A stretch of DNA of 64,000 bases, from assembly GCA_003574885.1 (NCBI GenBank), contig PJFC01000004.1:62001-126000 (forward strand), read 5' to 3'. Both the position numbers and the translations under genes were made by a program. The DNA is from Geobacter sp. (GTDB taxonomy: Bacteria; Desulfobacterota; Desulfuromonadia; Geobacterales; Geobacteraceae). Under the pieces are notes generated by a model. The model was not told the DNA's origin. It made no database searches and saw nothing but the letters and a program-made list of their open reading frames with translations. Positions 37,242-45,757 of the stretch are shown in pieces (position 1 is the stretch's first letter; the number at the start of each line of letters is the position of its first letter).

Positions 37242-38831
37242 ATGGGAAGAGCTAAAGCCTTAGTCATAGCCTGTTGCATGGCCTGCTGCGGATACACTGC
37301 CCCCCTTTGGGCTGCGGAAGAGGGGACATCTGCACGTGAGGGGACGATATTCACTCTCTGGCCCCTCGTGGATTATCGTGAAAGTCCCCGTGAGCATTAC
37401 CGCAACCTGTCCCTTCTGGGGCCGCTGTTCAAGTTCCAGGCCCATGGAGACGACAGTACGTTCGCCGTGCGTCCTTTGCTGTACCGGACCGAGGACCGGC
37501 GCGAACAGACCGTGCAGACGTCCTATCTCTATCCCCTCGCCTCGACCGATTCTTCTCCCCGGGCGACGACGTTCCAGGTGATGCAGCTCCTGCAGAAAAA
37601 CGTCTATCGCAAGGGGGAGGAGGGGGAGGAACACAACAGCCAGTTCTTTCCCTTCTACCTGCAGGGAAAATCCCAAAAGTACGGTTCCTATACGTCGGTC
37701 TTTCCCCTTTACGGCGATATTTACGAGCGTTTCTGGCGCGATGAAATCCATTTTGCCCTGTTTCCCCTCTACAGCCGGACTGTCAGCAGGGGTACCACCT
37801 CCCGCAACTACCTCTATCCATTTTTCAACACGATAGAAGGGGATAAGGAGAGCGGTCTCCAGTTCTGGCCCCTCTATGGGCAGTCCTCCAAGGAAGGTGT
37901 CTACCGGAAGCGGTTTGTCCTCTGGCCCTTCTTTCTGAGCGAAACCAGGGATATCAACACGGATAATCCCAAGGATCGACTCTATCTCTTCCCGTTCTAT
38001 GCGGCCCTCGATTCGCCACAAAGGACTTCCCGCCATTACCTCTGGCCGTTCTTCGGGCATACGGTAGACCGGGGGACAGGGAAACCAGAGGAAGGGGCCG
38101 TAGCTCCTTCTTTTGAAATTCTGGATGAATACGAGGAGCGGAATACGGGAAAACTGGAGGAGTGGGACTATTTCTGGCCTTTCTGGTATACTGTCCGGAG
38201 TGCCGAGCGGAATGAGGTCAGCTGGCTCCCCTTCTATGCCAGGACGGTGAAAAAGGAAACGGAAAAGAACTGGTACATGTGGCCCCTTTACCGTACGGAA
38301 CGGTTGAATTCTCCCCTGTTCAGGCAGGAGCGGAATCGTCTGTTGTATTGGCTCTATAGCGATAATCGCGAGTCCTGGCCTGTGGACGGTGCGTCGCGGC
38401 GCAAGGTGGCGTTCTGGCCTCTCTATGTTTATACGAAGGACCCGAAAGGTGTGATGGGCTTCTCCTTCCCCGCACCCGTGGAGCCGATTCTGGACAAGGA
38501 GGGGATCGAGAAGAACTGGGCACCCCTCTGGCGCATCTACCAGCAGCGGTGGAACGAACAGGGGGACTCGGCAGCATCCTTCTTCTGGAATCTCTACTGG
38601 CATGAGGCACGAGGCAACGACCTGGCCTACGAGTTTTTTCCGCTCCTTGCCTATCGCAAAGAAAACCAATTTACCGATTTCCGGTTGCTGAAGGGTTTCG
38701 TCGGATATCGGAACCGGGCCGGGGCAAAGCGACTGACCCTGCTCTGGCTCCCGTTCGGCATCAACTGGGGTGAGACGGTTGCTATACCGTCTTCCGGAAC
38801 TCTGCAGCCCGTGGCAGGGAGTACACCGTAA
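37242..38831 (+). CDS. Exported protein with about 20 aromatic-Pro repeats, first gene of an Mla-type operon
   Basis: The 529-residue protein has a signal peptide (ending PLWAA near residue 25). After it, short motifs of the form (F/L/Y)-x-(W/F/Y)-P-(L/F)-(Y/F), such as LWPLV, FFPFY, LFPLY, LYPFF, FWPLY, LWPFF, LFPFY, FWPFW, MWPLY and FFPLL, recur about every 15-40 residues to the end. The spacing suggests a repeated beta-strand unit, in a barrel or solenoid. No known family was recognised. The stop overlaps the mlaE start (TAATG), so it probably acts with the lipid transporter, perhaps in the envelope. Confidence 0.7.
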   Translation: MGRAKALVIACCMACCGYTAPLWAAEEGTSAREGTIFTLWPLVDYRESPREHYRNLSLLGPLFKFQAHGDDSTFAVRPLLYRTEDRREQTVQTSYLYPLASTDSSPRATTFQVMQLLQKNVYRKGEEGEEHNSQFFPFYLQGKSQKYGSYTSVFPLYGDIYERFWRDEIHFALFPLYSRTVSRGTTSRNYLYPFFNTIEGDKESGLQFWPLYGQSSKEGVYRKRFVLWPFFLSETRDINTDNPKDRLYLFPFYAALDSPQRTSRHYLWPFFGHTVDRGTGKPEEGAVAPSFEILDEYEERNTGKLEEWDYFWPFWYTVRSAERNEVSWLPFYARTVKKETEKNWYMWPLYRTERLNSPLFRQERNRLLYWLYSDNRESWPVDGASRRKVAFWPLYVYTKDPKGVMGFSFPAPVEPILDKEGIEKNWAPLWRIYQQRWNEQGDSAASFFWNLYWHEARGNDLAYEFFPLLAYRKENQFTDFRLLKGFVGYRNRAGAKRLTLLWLPFGINWGETVAIPSSGTLQPVAGSTP

Positions 38832-39598
38832 TGTTTGAGCGGATAGGGAAAAAGATCCTCAGCTTTTGCGACATCGTCGGCGACCAGTTGATCATGCTCG
38901 GCCAGACCGTCTATTTCTTCCGGGAGGCGCCGCGCAATCTCCAGAGCATCTTTACCCAGATGGCGATCATCGGTTACGAGACCGTTCCCGTTGCCTCGGT
39001 GATGGCGTTCTTCGTCGGGATGGTCCTGGCGTTGCAGACCGGTGTGGAGCTGAACAAGTACGGCGGACAGAACATCATCGGTGCTATTGTCGGCCATTCA
39101 ATGGTACGGGAACTCGGTCCGGTCATGACCAGTTTCCTCGTGGCGGGGAGGGCCGGTTCCGCAATGGCGGCCGAACTTGGAGTAATGCGGGTCTACGAGG
39201 AGATTGACGCCCTGAAGACCCTTGATATCAACCCGGTGCGCTACCTGGTCATGCCTCGCCTCATTGCGAGTCTCATCTGCGTCCCGGCACTGGTCATCTA
39301 CGCCGATGCCATCGGGATCATCGGTGGCGCGATTATCAGCAACCTCCACCCCAAGATTTTCGTTTCCTACACGACATACTACGACAGCGTGACCGATGCC
39401 CTGAAGCTCCGTGAAGTAGGTAACGGCCTGATCAAGTCGGTGGTTTTCGGCGGAATTATCGCCCAGATATGCTGTTATGTGGGATTCAAGACGTCCGGCG
39501 GAGCACGGGGAATCGGCATCTCCACCACCCGGTCGGTGGTCTGGTCGTTCATGCTTATCCTCGTGGCGGACTATTTACTGACCAGAATTTTAATGTAA
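38831..39598 (+). CDS. mlaE: MlaE-family lipid ABC transporter permease
   Basis: The 255-residue inner-membrane permease moves phospholipid between membranes with MCE proteins. It shows the family core GQNIIGAIVGHSMVRELGPV and GRAGSAMAAELGVMRVYEEIDALKTL, with about five membrane segments. ATG 38831 overlaps the upstream stop. The ATPase (MlaF) gene normally found between mlaE and mlaD is absent. Confidence 0.92.
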   Translation: MFERIGKKILSFCDIVGDQLIMLGQTVYFFREAPRNLQSIFTQMAIIGYETVPVASVMAFFVGMVLALQTGVELNKYGGQNIIGAIVGHSMVRELGPVMTSFLVAGRAGSAMAAELGVMRVYEEIDALKTLDINPVRYLVMPRLIASLICVPALVIYADAIGIIGGAIISNLHPKIFVSYTTYYDSVTDALKLREVGNGLIKSVVFGGIIAQICCYVGFKTSGGARGIGISTTRSVVWSFMLILVADYLLTRILM

Positions 39599-39651
39599 GC
39601 CGGGCACGCCGTTCGGTGGCTGTGCGGTTCAAGATGCAGGAGGGAGTGACG

Positions 39652-40701
39652 ATGGCCCTGTCCGTGGAAAAAAAGGTTGGCGTATTCTTTGTTGCCGGGC
39701 TGCTGGTGCTCGGCGTCATGCTTGAGATAGGCGAAAAGTGGAATCCCTTTGATAAGAAGGTCTCCTACCGGACCTATCTGACGAGCATCACCGGCCTCAA
39801 GGTGGGCGACCCAGTCCGGCTGTCCGGCGTGGACGTGGGGAAGATCTCCACCATTACCATCCTTGACGACAAGATCCAGATCGATTTCGATGTCAAGCCC
39901 GGCACCAAGATCCGTACCGATTCGGTCGCGGGACTGCGGCTTACCAACCTCCTCGGCGGGCAGTTTCTCGGCATAACCTTCGGCTCCCCCACTGCACCGC
40001 TTCTGGAACCTGGTGGGACGGTGAAGGGGAAGGACGTTGCCAACATAGATGTCATTGTGGATAACGTGAGTGACCTGACCAAGGATGCCAAAAAGTTCAT
40101 CGAAGAGTTGAACAGGAATCAGAATGAGGTTATGCACAAGATCTCCGGTATACTGGACGACAACCGCGCCAACTTGCGGGACTCCATTGCCAACCTCAAC
40201 AGCATAACCACCAAGTTCGACAGGGGGGACGGCTCCCTTGCTCTCCTCCTGAACGACAAGGCCCTCTATAACAATACCAACGATGTGACTATCTATCTCA
40301 AGGATATCACCGGGAAGATCAGCCGAGGGGAGGGGAGCGTCGGCAAGCTGGTGAACGACGATGCCTTTTATAATGACGCCAAGGTGGCGATGGCCGATAT
40401 CCGGGACAGCATGAAGGATGTGAAGGATATTGCCTCCAAGATCAACAAGGGGGAAGGGACCATGGGCAAGCTCGTCAATGACGAATCCCTCTATACCGAG
40501 TTGCGCGATGCTTCGAAGAACATCGGCGAGATTTCCAAGAAAATCAACGAGGGGCAGGGGACGCTTGGCAAGCTGGTGAACGAGGACGGCCTCTACCGGG
40601 ATACGACCGCTGCCATGAAGAAGGTAGAAAAGGCGGCTGAAGGACTTGGAGACAGTGGTCCCATTTCGGTCATCGGCTCCATCATCGGTACTCTTTTCTA
40701 G
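39652..40701 (+). CDS. mlaD: MlaD-type MCE-domain substrate-binding protein
   Basis: The 349-residue protein has an N-terminal membrane anchor (about 9-26), one MCE domain (SYRTYLTSITGLKVGDPVRLSGVDVG to about residue 125) and a long helical C-terminal part. That tail holds four copies of G(D/E/Q)G(S/T)...(L/M)xxL(L/V)N(D/E)xxx(L/F)Y, near residues 190-330. MCE proteins form hexamer tunnels that carry lipids. ATG 39652 has AGGAGGGAG upstream. Terminator follows. Confidence 0.88.
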   Translation: MALSVEKKVGVFFVAGLLVLGVMLEIGEKWNPFDKKVSYRTYLTSITGLKVGDPVRLSGVDVGKISTITILDDKIQIDFDVKPGTKIRTDSVAGLRLTNLLGGQFLGITFGSPTAPLLEPGGTVKGKDVANIDVIVDNVSDLTKDAKKFIEELNRNQNEVMHKISGILDDNRANLRDSIANLNSITTKFDRGDGSLALLLNDKALYNNTNDVTIYLKDITGKISRGEGSVGKLVNDDAFYNDAKVAMADIRDSMKDVKDIASKINKGEGTMGKLVNDESLYTELRDASKNIGEISKKINEGQGTLGKLVNEDGLYRDTTAAMKKVEKAAEGLGDSGPISVIGSIIGTLF

Positions 40702-40735
40702 CCTGGTTGTTTTGCTGCGACTCTATTTCATGAAC

Positions 40736-40766
40736 AATAAATGGCGCGAATTCGCGCCATTTATTT
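40736..40766. terminator. Perfect palindrome after mlaD
   Basis: The 30 bp from 40736 to 40765 are self-complementary (AATAAATGGCGCGAA on each strand) with no loop bases, and T-rich sequence follows. It works as a terminator for the Mla operon in either direction. Confidence 0.75.
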
Positions 40767-40779
40767 TCCGGAGCACCCG

Positions 40780-41655
40780 ATGGATGATTTCCTGCAGATA
40801 GCTGTCGGCACATTTACCATGCGTCCGTACGTGTTCGCCTTCCTGGCGGTCTACCTCGTGGCGGCTGTGCTGCACCTGGGATGGCGGACGACACTCCTCT
40901 TCACGGTCTGCGGCTACCTGGTTTCCTTTGCCTCGGAGGTCAGTTCCATTAATACCGGCTTCCCTTACGGCTGGTACTACTACCTCGACGCCACGAAAGA
41001 CCGCGAACTCTGGATCGCAGGCGTTCCCTTCTTCGACTCGCTCTCCTACGTATTCCTCTGCTACTGCAGCTATTCCACCGCTCTCTGGACGCTGTCTCCC
41101 GTCAAAGCCCGGAAATGGGACATCATCCCCCTGGAAACCCGTGCCCTGCGTCGCTCCTTTGCAGCGCTCCTCCTCGGCTCCCTCTACCAGACATTTCTTG
41201 ATATCATCATTGACCCTGTCTCGTTACAAGGCTCACGCTGGTTCCTCGGCCAGATTTACGGCTATCGGGAACCAGGGCTCCATTTCGGTGTTCCCCTTTC
41301 CAACTACCTCGGGTGGTGGTTCGTAAGCGGGGTTATGATCTTCTTTCTGCAGCGGATCGATTCTGTCACCCAACGTCGCCTGTCCGGCGATGCTCAGCCG
41401 GGCGGAGTGCGACATGTGCCGGGCGCGTCACTTCTTGGCCCCGTCCTTTATCTGTCGGTGGTGATCTTCAATCTGACCGTAGCCTGGCTGATCGGGGAGC
41501 GGCTCCATTTCCTGACCGGGGTGTTCATCTACGCCCTGCCGATCGTCATTGTCCTCGTGATGCTTGTCCGCAGAGCCAACCGTTACGGCAAGGACGAACT
41601 GGCCGAACACCTGCGCGACTACCCCTGGTCACCTCTGGCCGGCCGCAAAGGGTAG
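40780..41655 (+). CDS. CruF-like (DUF422) carotenoid/terpenoid biosynthesis membrane protein
   Basis: The 291-residue protein has about seven membrane segments and resembles the DUF422 group that includes the carotenoid 1',2'-hydratase CruF and bisanhydrobacterioruberin hydratase (segments SFASEVSSINTGFPYGWYYY and IIIDPVSLQGSRW). ATG 40780 follows CCGGAG; an upstream ATG at 40741 lies inside the palindrome and is not used. It ends 2 bp from the convergent hpnG. Here a role on a hopanoid or other triterpenoid is more likely than carotenoids; that is inference. Confidence 0.72.
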   Translation: MDDFLQIAVGTFTMRPYVFAFLAVYLVAAVLHLGWRTTLLFTVCGYLVSFASEVSSINTGFPYGWYYYLDATKDRELWIAGVPFFDSLSYVFLCYCSYSTALWTLSPVKARKWDIIPLETRALRRSFAALLLGSLYQTFLDIIIDPVSLQGSRWFLGQIYGYREPGLHFGVPLSNYLGWWFVSGVMIFFLQRIDSVTQRRLSGDAQPGGVRHVPGASLLGPVLYLSVVIFNLTVAWLIGERLHFLTGVFIYALPIVIVLVMLVRRANRYGKDELAEHLRDYPWSPLAGRKG

Positions 41656-41657
41656 AT

Positions 41658-42419
41658 TCAGAGCTCGGACAGAAGTATTCCCACCACCTGTGCCAGGTTT
41701 TCCCCCGCCCGTTTTGAATTCCGTGCCAACCGTACAAGCTGGGGGATCAGCCATGGGCGGCGGGTCAACGACCAGAGTACCCGGTGTACCCTGATGTTCA
41801 TGTTCCGGTCGGTGAAGTCGGTAATGTTGAATCCCAGTTCTTCTGTTACGTCGTCGCTTATGGCCCGTACGGCCAGTAGCGGTAGGCCTTCCCGAGTGGT
41901 TACTTTGGCTATTGCCGCCGTTTCCATCTCCAGTACCGGATTGACCACGCTGGCCGGCAGAAGTCGGGCCGTCTCCCGTTTCGCCAGGATGGTGCCGGCC
42001 GTGACGCAGGTTCCACGGCAGACCTGGAAGGATGTCCCCGCCAGTTCACTCTGCAGCAGGTCGATGGCTGTTTTCGCCAATTCCGGGGACAACCCCTGCT
42101 GTTCCGAAAAGAGCCGTTCCCGGGCAAACAGGAGCCGCTGGGCTATGACCACGTCGCCAACCCCGAGGCCGGTGGTGACCGCACCGGCCAGGCCGAAGTT
42201 TATGATGAGGTCGGGTGTGGCGGCGGCTATCAGTGCAGAAGCTGCACGGCCGGCATTTTCCGGACCAAGACCCGACTCAATCAGGCAGGCATCTCGATCG
42301 CCGGCACGAAACCGGTAGAGGGTGTAATCGCCGGCCCTTTCCCGTGTGTACGTTTCTATTCGGGCGAGGAGCGGCTTGATCTCTTCCGGCATGGCGGCTA
42401 TGAGGCCGATGGTTGCCAT
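41658..42419 (-). CDS. hpnG: HpnG-like hopanoid-associated phosphorylase/nucleosidase
   Basis: The 253-residue protein has a PNP/MTAN fold: MATIGLIAAMPEEIKPLLARI at the start, INFGLAGAV, and the late VLEMETAAIAKVTTREGLPLLAVRAISDD substrate and catalytic region. HpnG releases adenine from adenosylhopane to make ribosylhopane. ATG 42419 has GGGAGA upstream. It is divergent from hpnJ, and the other hopanoid genes beside it support the call. A generic MTA/SAH nucleosidase or futalosine hydrolase is the alternative. Confidence 0.72.
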   Translation of the reverse strand: MATIGLIAAMPEEIKPLLARIETYTRERAGDYTLYRFRAGDRDACLIESGLGPENAGRAASALIAAATPDLIINFGLAGAVTTGLGVGDVVIAQRLLFARERLFSEQQGLSPELAKTAIDLLQSELAGTSFQVCRGTCVTAGTILAKRETARLLPASVVNPVLEMETAAIAKVTTREGLPLLAVRAISDDVTEELGFNITDFTDRNMNIRVHRVLWSLTRRPWLIPQLVRLARNSKRAGENLAQVVGILLSEL

Positions 42420-42513
42420 AAACGTCTCCCGTGAAATTAATTGCACGACACTCGAAATCTAACAGACGGGCTGTTGCCAGGCAACCGAAAAGCGGTGGCA
42501 GCGGTCTTTAACC

Positions 42514-42542
42514 TTGACAAAAATCCCCCCCCCGTCTATCTT
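42514..42542 (+). promoter_or_regulatory. Promoter for hpnJ-hpnK
   Basis: TTGACA (42514-42519), 17-bp spacer with a run of nine C, TATCTT (42537-42542), about 40 bp before the hpnJ ribosome-binding site. Confidence 0.55.
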
Positions 42543-42589
42543 ACAAGTTTGCTTTTTTCTAAAAAGATGAGCAGTTACAGGAGCTTTTG

Positions 42590-44017
42590 ATGAAACCCCT
42601 ATTCCTCAACCCCCCCACTTTCGAAGATTTTGACGGCGGCGCCGGTGCCCGTTACCAGGCGTCCCGCGAGGTAACTTCCTTCTGGTATCCCACCTGGCTC
42701 TGCTACCCGGCCGGCATGATAGAAGGCTCCCGGGTGGTCGATGCACCGGTGCAGCGCCTGGACCTGGCCGGTTGCCTGGCCATTGCCAAGGATTACGACG
42801 TGGTGGTGATGTACACCTCCACCCCGACCCTGTCCATCGATACGACCACGGCTCGCGCAATCAAGGCCCAGAAGCCGGGGACCGTGATTGTCTTCACCGG
42901 CCCCCACGTCACCATCCAGCCGGAGGAGACGTTACGCTTCACCGCTGGGGCCGTGGACATCGTCTGCCGCGGCGAATTCGACTACGCCATTGTCGAACTT
43001 TGCGAAGGGCTGGAGTGGGAACGGATCCAGGGGATCAGCTTTATGCGCGACGGCAAGGCCCTGCACACCGAGGACCGGCCGATCCTGACCGATCTGGACG
43101 CACTCCCCTTCGTCTCCCAGGTCTACAAGCGGGACCTGCCGATCCCAGAGTATATCATTCCCCACTTCAAGAGCCCCTACGTGGCCATCTACACCAGCCG
43201 CGGCTGCCCGGCCAAGTGTACCTTCTGCCTCTGGCCCCAAACCTACTCCGGCCAGCGGATGCGCACCCGTTCCCCCCAGAACGTCTACGAAGAGGTGAAG
43301 TGGATCAAGGAGAACCTCCCCCATGTGAAGGACATTTCCTTTGATGACGACACTTTTTCCGCCGATCGCAAGCACGCCCGGGCCGTGGCCGAACTGATCA
43401 AACCCCTCAATGTCTCCTGGGTCATCAATGCCCGGGCCAACTGCGACTTCGAAACCCTCAAGATCATGCGTGACGCCGGCCTCCACCACGTCATCGTCGG
43501 TTTCGAGAGCGGCAACGAGCAGATCCTGAAGAACATCAAGAAGGGGGTCTCGAAGGAGCAAGCGATCCAGTTCGTCAAAGATTGCAAGAAGCTCGGCATC
43601 ACCATCCATGGTGCTTTCATCATGGGGCTTCCCGGCGAGACCCGGGAGACCATCAAAGAGACCATCGAGTACGCCAAGCGGCTCGATCTCGAGTCGATCC
43701 AGGTTTCCCTGGCGTCGCCCTACCCGGGCACCGAGTTCTGGGAGCAGTGCAAGCGCGAGGGGTGGATTGCCTCGGAGAACTACATCGACGACACCGGGCA
43801 CCAGATGTGCGTCATCAACTACCCCCATCTTTCCAACCAGGAGATTTTCGATGCGGTGGAGCGGTTCTACAGCAAGTTCTACTTCCGGCCCAAGTACATC
43901 GCCCGGAGCATCGGCAAGATGATCGTGGACGCTGAAGTACGGCGCAAGCTGCTCAAAGAAGGGAAGCAGTATTTCGAGTACATGAAAAAACGGAAGACCG
44001 CCCAGCCCGCGAAATGA
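42590..44017 (+). CDS. hpnJ: HpnJ-type B12-binding radical SAM protein, hopanoid side-chain modification
   Basis: The 475-residue protein has an N-terminal cobalamin-binding-type domain (about 1-170), then the radical SAM core with the cluster motif SRGCPAKCTFCLWPQ near residue 207 and FDDDTFSADR. HpnJ makes the cyclitol ether head group of bacteriohopanepolyols. AGGAG precedes ATG 42590. Its stop overlaps the hpnK start as ATGA. The order hpnJ-hpnK is known from hopanoid loci. Confidence 0.88.
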   Translation: MKPLFLNPPTFEDFDGGAGARYQASREVTSFWYPTWLCYPAGMIEGSRVVDAPVQRLDLAGCLAIAKDYDVVVMYTSTPTLSIDTTTARAIKAQKPGTVIVFTGPHVTIQPEETLRFTAGAVDIVCRGEFDYAIVELCEGLEWERIQGISFMRDGKALHTEDRPILTDLDALPFVSQVYKRDLPIPEYIIPHFKSPYVAIYTSRGCPAKCTFCLWPQTYSGQRMRTRSPQNVYEEVKWIKENLPHVKDISFDDDTFSADRKHARAVAELIKPLNVSWVINARANCDFETLKIMRDAGLHHVIVGFESGNEQILKNIKKGVSKEQAIQFVKDCKKLGITIHGAFIMGLPGETRETIKETIEYAKRLDLESIQVSLASPYPGTEFWEQCKREGWIASENYIDDTGHQMCVINYPHLSNQEIFDAVERFYSKFYFRPKYIARSIGKMIVDAEVRRKLLKEGKQYFEYMKKRKTAQPAK

Positions 44018-44880
44018 AAGAACTGATCGTCAATGCCGATGATTTCGGCCTCTCTGCAGGGGCCAACCGGGCGATCATCCGGGCTTGGCAGGAGGGGATT
44101 CTCACCTCCGCCTCCCTGATGGTCGGAGGCCGAGGTTTCGATGAGGCGGTGGACCTGGCCAAGGCCAATCCCGGCCTCCAGGTGGGGCTCCACCTCACTC
44201 TCCTCCAGGGGCGGGCCGTGGCTGAGCACCAGGGTTTCCCTGCCCTGGCCGACCGGGACGGGAATTTCGGCAACGATCCGGTCCATGTGGGCATGAGATT
44301 ATTCTTCGTCAAAGCCCTTCGTAAGCAGCTCTTTCGAGAGATCGAGGGACAGCTGGAGCGGTTTGTTGCCACGGGGATCCCCCTCTCCCATGTTGACGGC
44401 CACCTGAACATCCACATGCATCCTACCGTCTTTGCCATTCTGTCGGAACTCATGCCCCGATACGGAATTACCACCTTCCGCCTCTCCCTGGAGCGGCTTG
44501 GCGTGGAATTGGCGATCGACCGGCGCCGTATGGTGGGGAAGGCCGCTGATGCCTTCATCTTCAGCCGCCTGGCCGCCTCCTGCCGGCCGGTGTTGGACCG
44601 GATGGGAATCCGCTATGCCGGCGAGGTAAAAGGGCTCCTGAATTCCGGGCGGATGACGGAGGACTATCTGCTGCGCTCCCTTGACCGGCTGGAGGAAGGG
44701 ATGACGGAAATCTATTTTCACCCCGGTTGCCATCCCGATGGGGAGCTTTCCAGGTGGATGCCGGACTATCAGCACGAGGCGGAACTGGCGGCGCTGACGA
44801 GCCCGCGGGTGAAGGAAAAGCTACGGAACTTGGGAATAAAACTCAGAAACTATCGGGGGGAAGAGAAAATATATGTTTAA
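44014..44880 (+). CDS. hpnK: HpnK-type YdjC/ChbG-fold deacetylase, hopanoid biosynthesis
   Basis: The 288-residue protein shows the YdjC metal motifs: NADDFG at residues 7-12, LHLTLL, HVDGHLNIHMHP and the late HPGCHPDGE. HpnK is thought to deacetylate an N-acetylglucosaminyl hopanoid. Coupled at both ends: four bases shared with hpnJ and eight with the small transporter gene. Confidence 0.86.
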   Translation: MKELIVNADDFGLSAGANRAIIRAWQEGILTSASLMVGGRGFDEAVDLAKANPGLQVGLHLTLLQGRAVAEHQGFPALADRDGNFGNDPVHVGMRLFFVKALRKQLFREIEGQLERFVATGIPLSHVDGHLNIHMHPTVFAILSELMPRYGITTFRLSLERLGVELAIDRRRMVGKAADAFIFSRLAASCRPVLDRMGIRYAGEVKGLLNSGRMTEDYLLRSLDRLEEGMTEIYFHPGCHPDGELSRWMPDYQHEAELAALTSPRVKEKLRNLGIKLRNYRGEEKIYV

Positions 44881-45253
44881 GACAGTTATGGTTATGTTCA
44901 TGGCGGTTACCGCCGGAACTGTCGGGGACCTTCTGCTGGCCAAGGGGATGAAAGAGATGGGGGATATCTCTGCCATGAACCTGCGGGGAATACTGAACGT
45001 GGCCTTTCAGGCCCTCACCACTCCCAAACTTATTATCGGCACGGCCATGCTGGCCATCTTCTTCTTCCTCTGGCTTGCGGTTCTTTCCTGGGAAGACCTG
45101 ACGGTCGCACTTCCCATGCAGGCTTTGAACTACGTCCTCGTTGCCTTCCTTTCCCAGTATTTTCTCGGCGAGGTGGTTTCACCCACCCGCTGGGCCGGGA
45201 CGATCCTCGTTTGTATAGGGGTCATGCTGATCACCAAGAGCAGCGTTGCATAG
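44873..45253 (+). CDS. Small multidrug-resistance/EamA-type transporter, 4 membrane segments
   Basis: The 126-residue protein has four predicted membrane helices, with the first starting MFKTVMVMFMAVTAGTVGDLLLAKGMK. It resembles EmrE and the ArnE/ArnF flippase halves. The family glutamate in the first helix position is not obvious, which argues for a lipid-linked flippase role rather than drug export. The eight-base overlap with hpnK suggests a role in moving a hopanoid or its sugar precursor. Confident on fold, not on substrate. Confidence 0.75.
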   Translation: MFKTVMVMFMAVTAGTVGDLLLAKGMKEMGDISAMNLRGILNVAFQALTTPKLIIGTAMLAIFFFLWLAVLSWEDLTVALPMQALNYVLVAFLSQYFLGEVVSPTRWAGTILVCIGVMLITKSSVA

Positions 45254-45273
45254 AACTGGCCGTCCATGAAAAA

Positions 45274-45313
45274 GAATTTAAAAAGGGAGCCCGCCGGCTC
45301 CCTTTTTAAATTC
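45274..45313. terminator. Bidirectional intrinsic terminator
   Basis: GAATTTAAAAAGGGAGC (45274-45290) pairs perfectly with GCTCCCTTTTTAAATTC (45297-45313). It serves the hpnK-transporter operon and the convergent thiol-redox gene. Confidence 0.85.
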
Positions 45314-45329
45314 TGCACCAACGTGGTGC

Positions 45330-45716
45330 TCAGTTCTTTTTCTTCTGCTGCACCTCTTTGACCGCCTTCTCGAAATTACCCTGATCAAAACCTTTCAGCA
45401 CTTTGTCGTCGTTGCCGATGACGATAACAGGTACCCCCTGGCTCCGGTATTTCCCCGTCAGGTCTTCCATAGCAGCATCGTCCAACTCCACGTCCCGGTT
45501 GATGAAGGGGATGTTGTTCCGGGTGAAGTATTCTTTGGCCTGCTTGCAGTGGGGGCACCAGGATGTGGAATAGAGTACGATTTTGGGGTAGTTCGTAGCA
45601 TGGGCGGTTGCGGGCTTGAGCTGGCTTTGGGGTGCATCGGCTGCCACAGCGGCAAACCCGGCGAAGGTGAAGGAGAGAAGGGTGGCAACAGCTGCGAAAC
45701 GGACCGGTAATGACAT
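45330..45716 (-). CDS. Periplasmic glutaredoxin-like thiol protein (CPHC)
   Basis: The 128-residue protein has a signal peptide (cleaved near AAVAAD, about residue 26) and a glutaredoxin/thioredoxin fold with active site SWCPHCKQAKEYF and the cis-Pro segment GVPVIVIG. Basic C-terminus QQKKKN. ATG 45716 has AAGGAGG at 7 bp. Probably a periplasmic disulfide exchange protein. Confidence 0.85.
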   Translation of the reverse strand: MSLPVRFAAVATLLSFTFAGFAAVAADAPQSQLKPATAHATNYPKIVLYSTSWCPHCKQAKEYFTRNNIPFINRDVELDDAAMEDLTGKYRSQGVPVIVIGNDDKVLKGFDQGNFEKAVKEVQQKKKN

Positions 45717-45757
45717 TACATGCCTCCTTGAATAATCGGGGAATTATCCCGTTGCCT

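Noticed and set aside
37260-38669. 469-codon minus-strand frame over the repeat protein
   Set aside because: Shadow of the plus-strand gene, which has promoter, signal peptide and coupling to mlaE. The antisense frame stays open because of the periodic codon use of the repeats.
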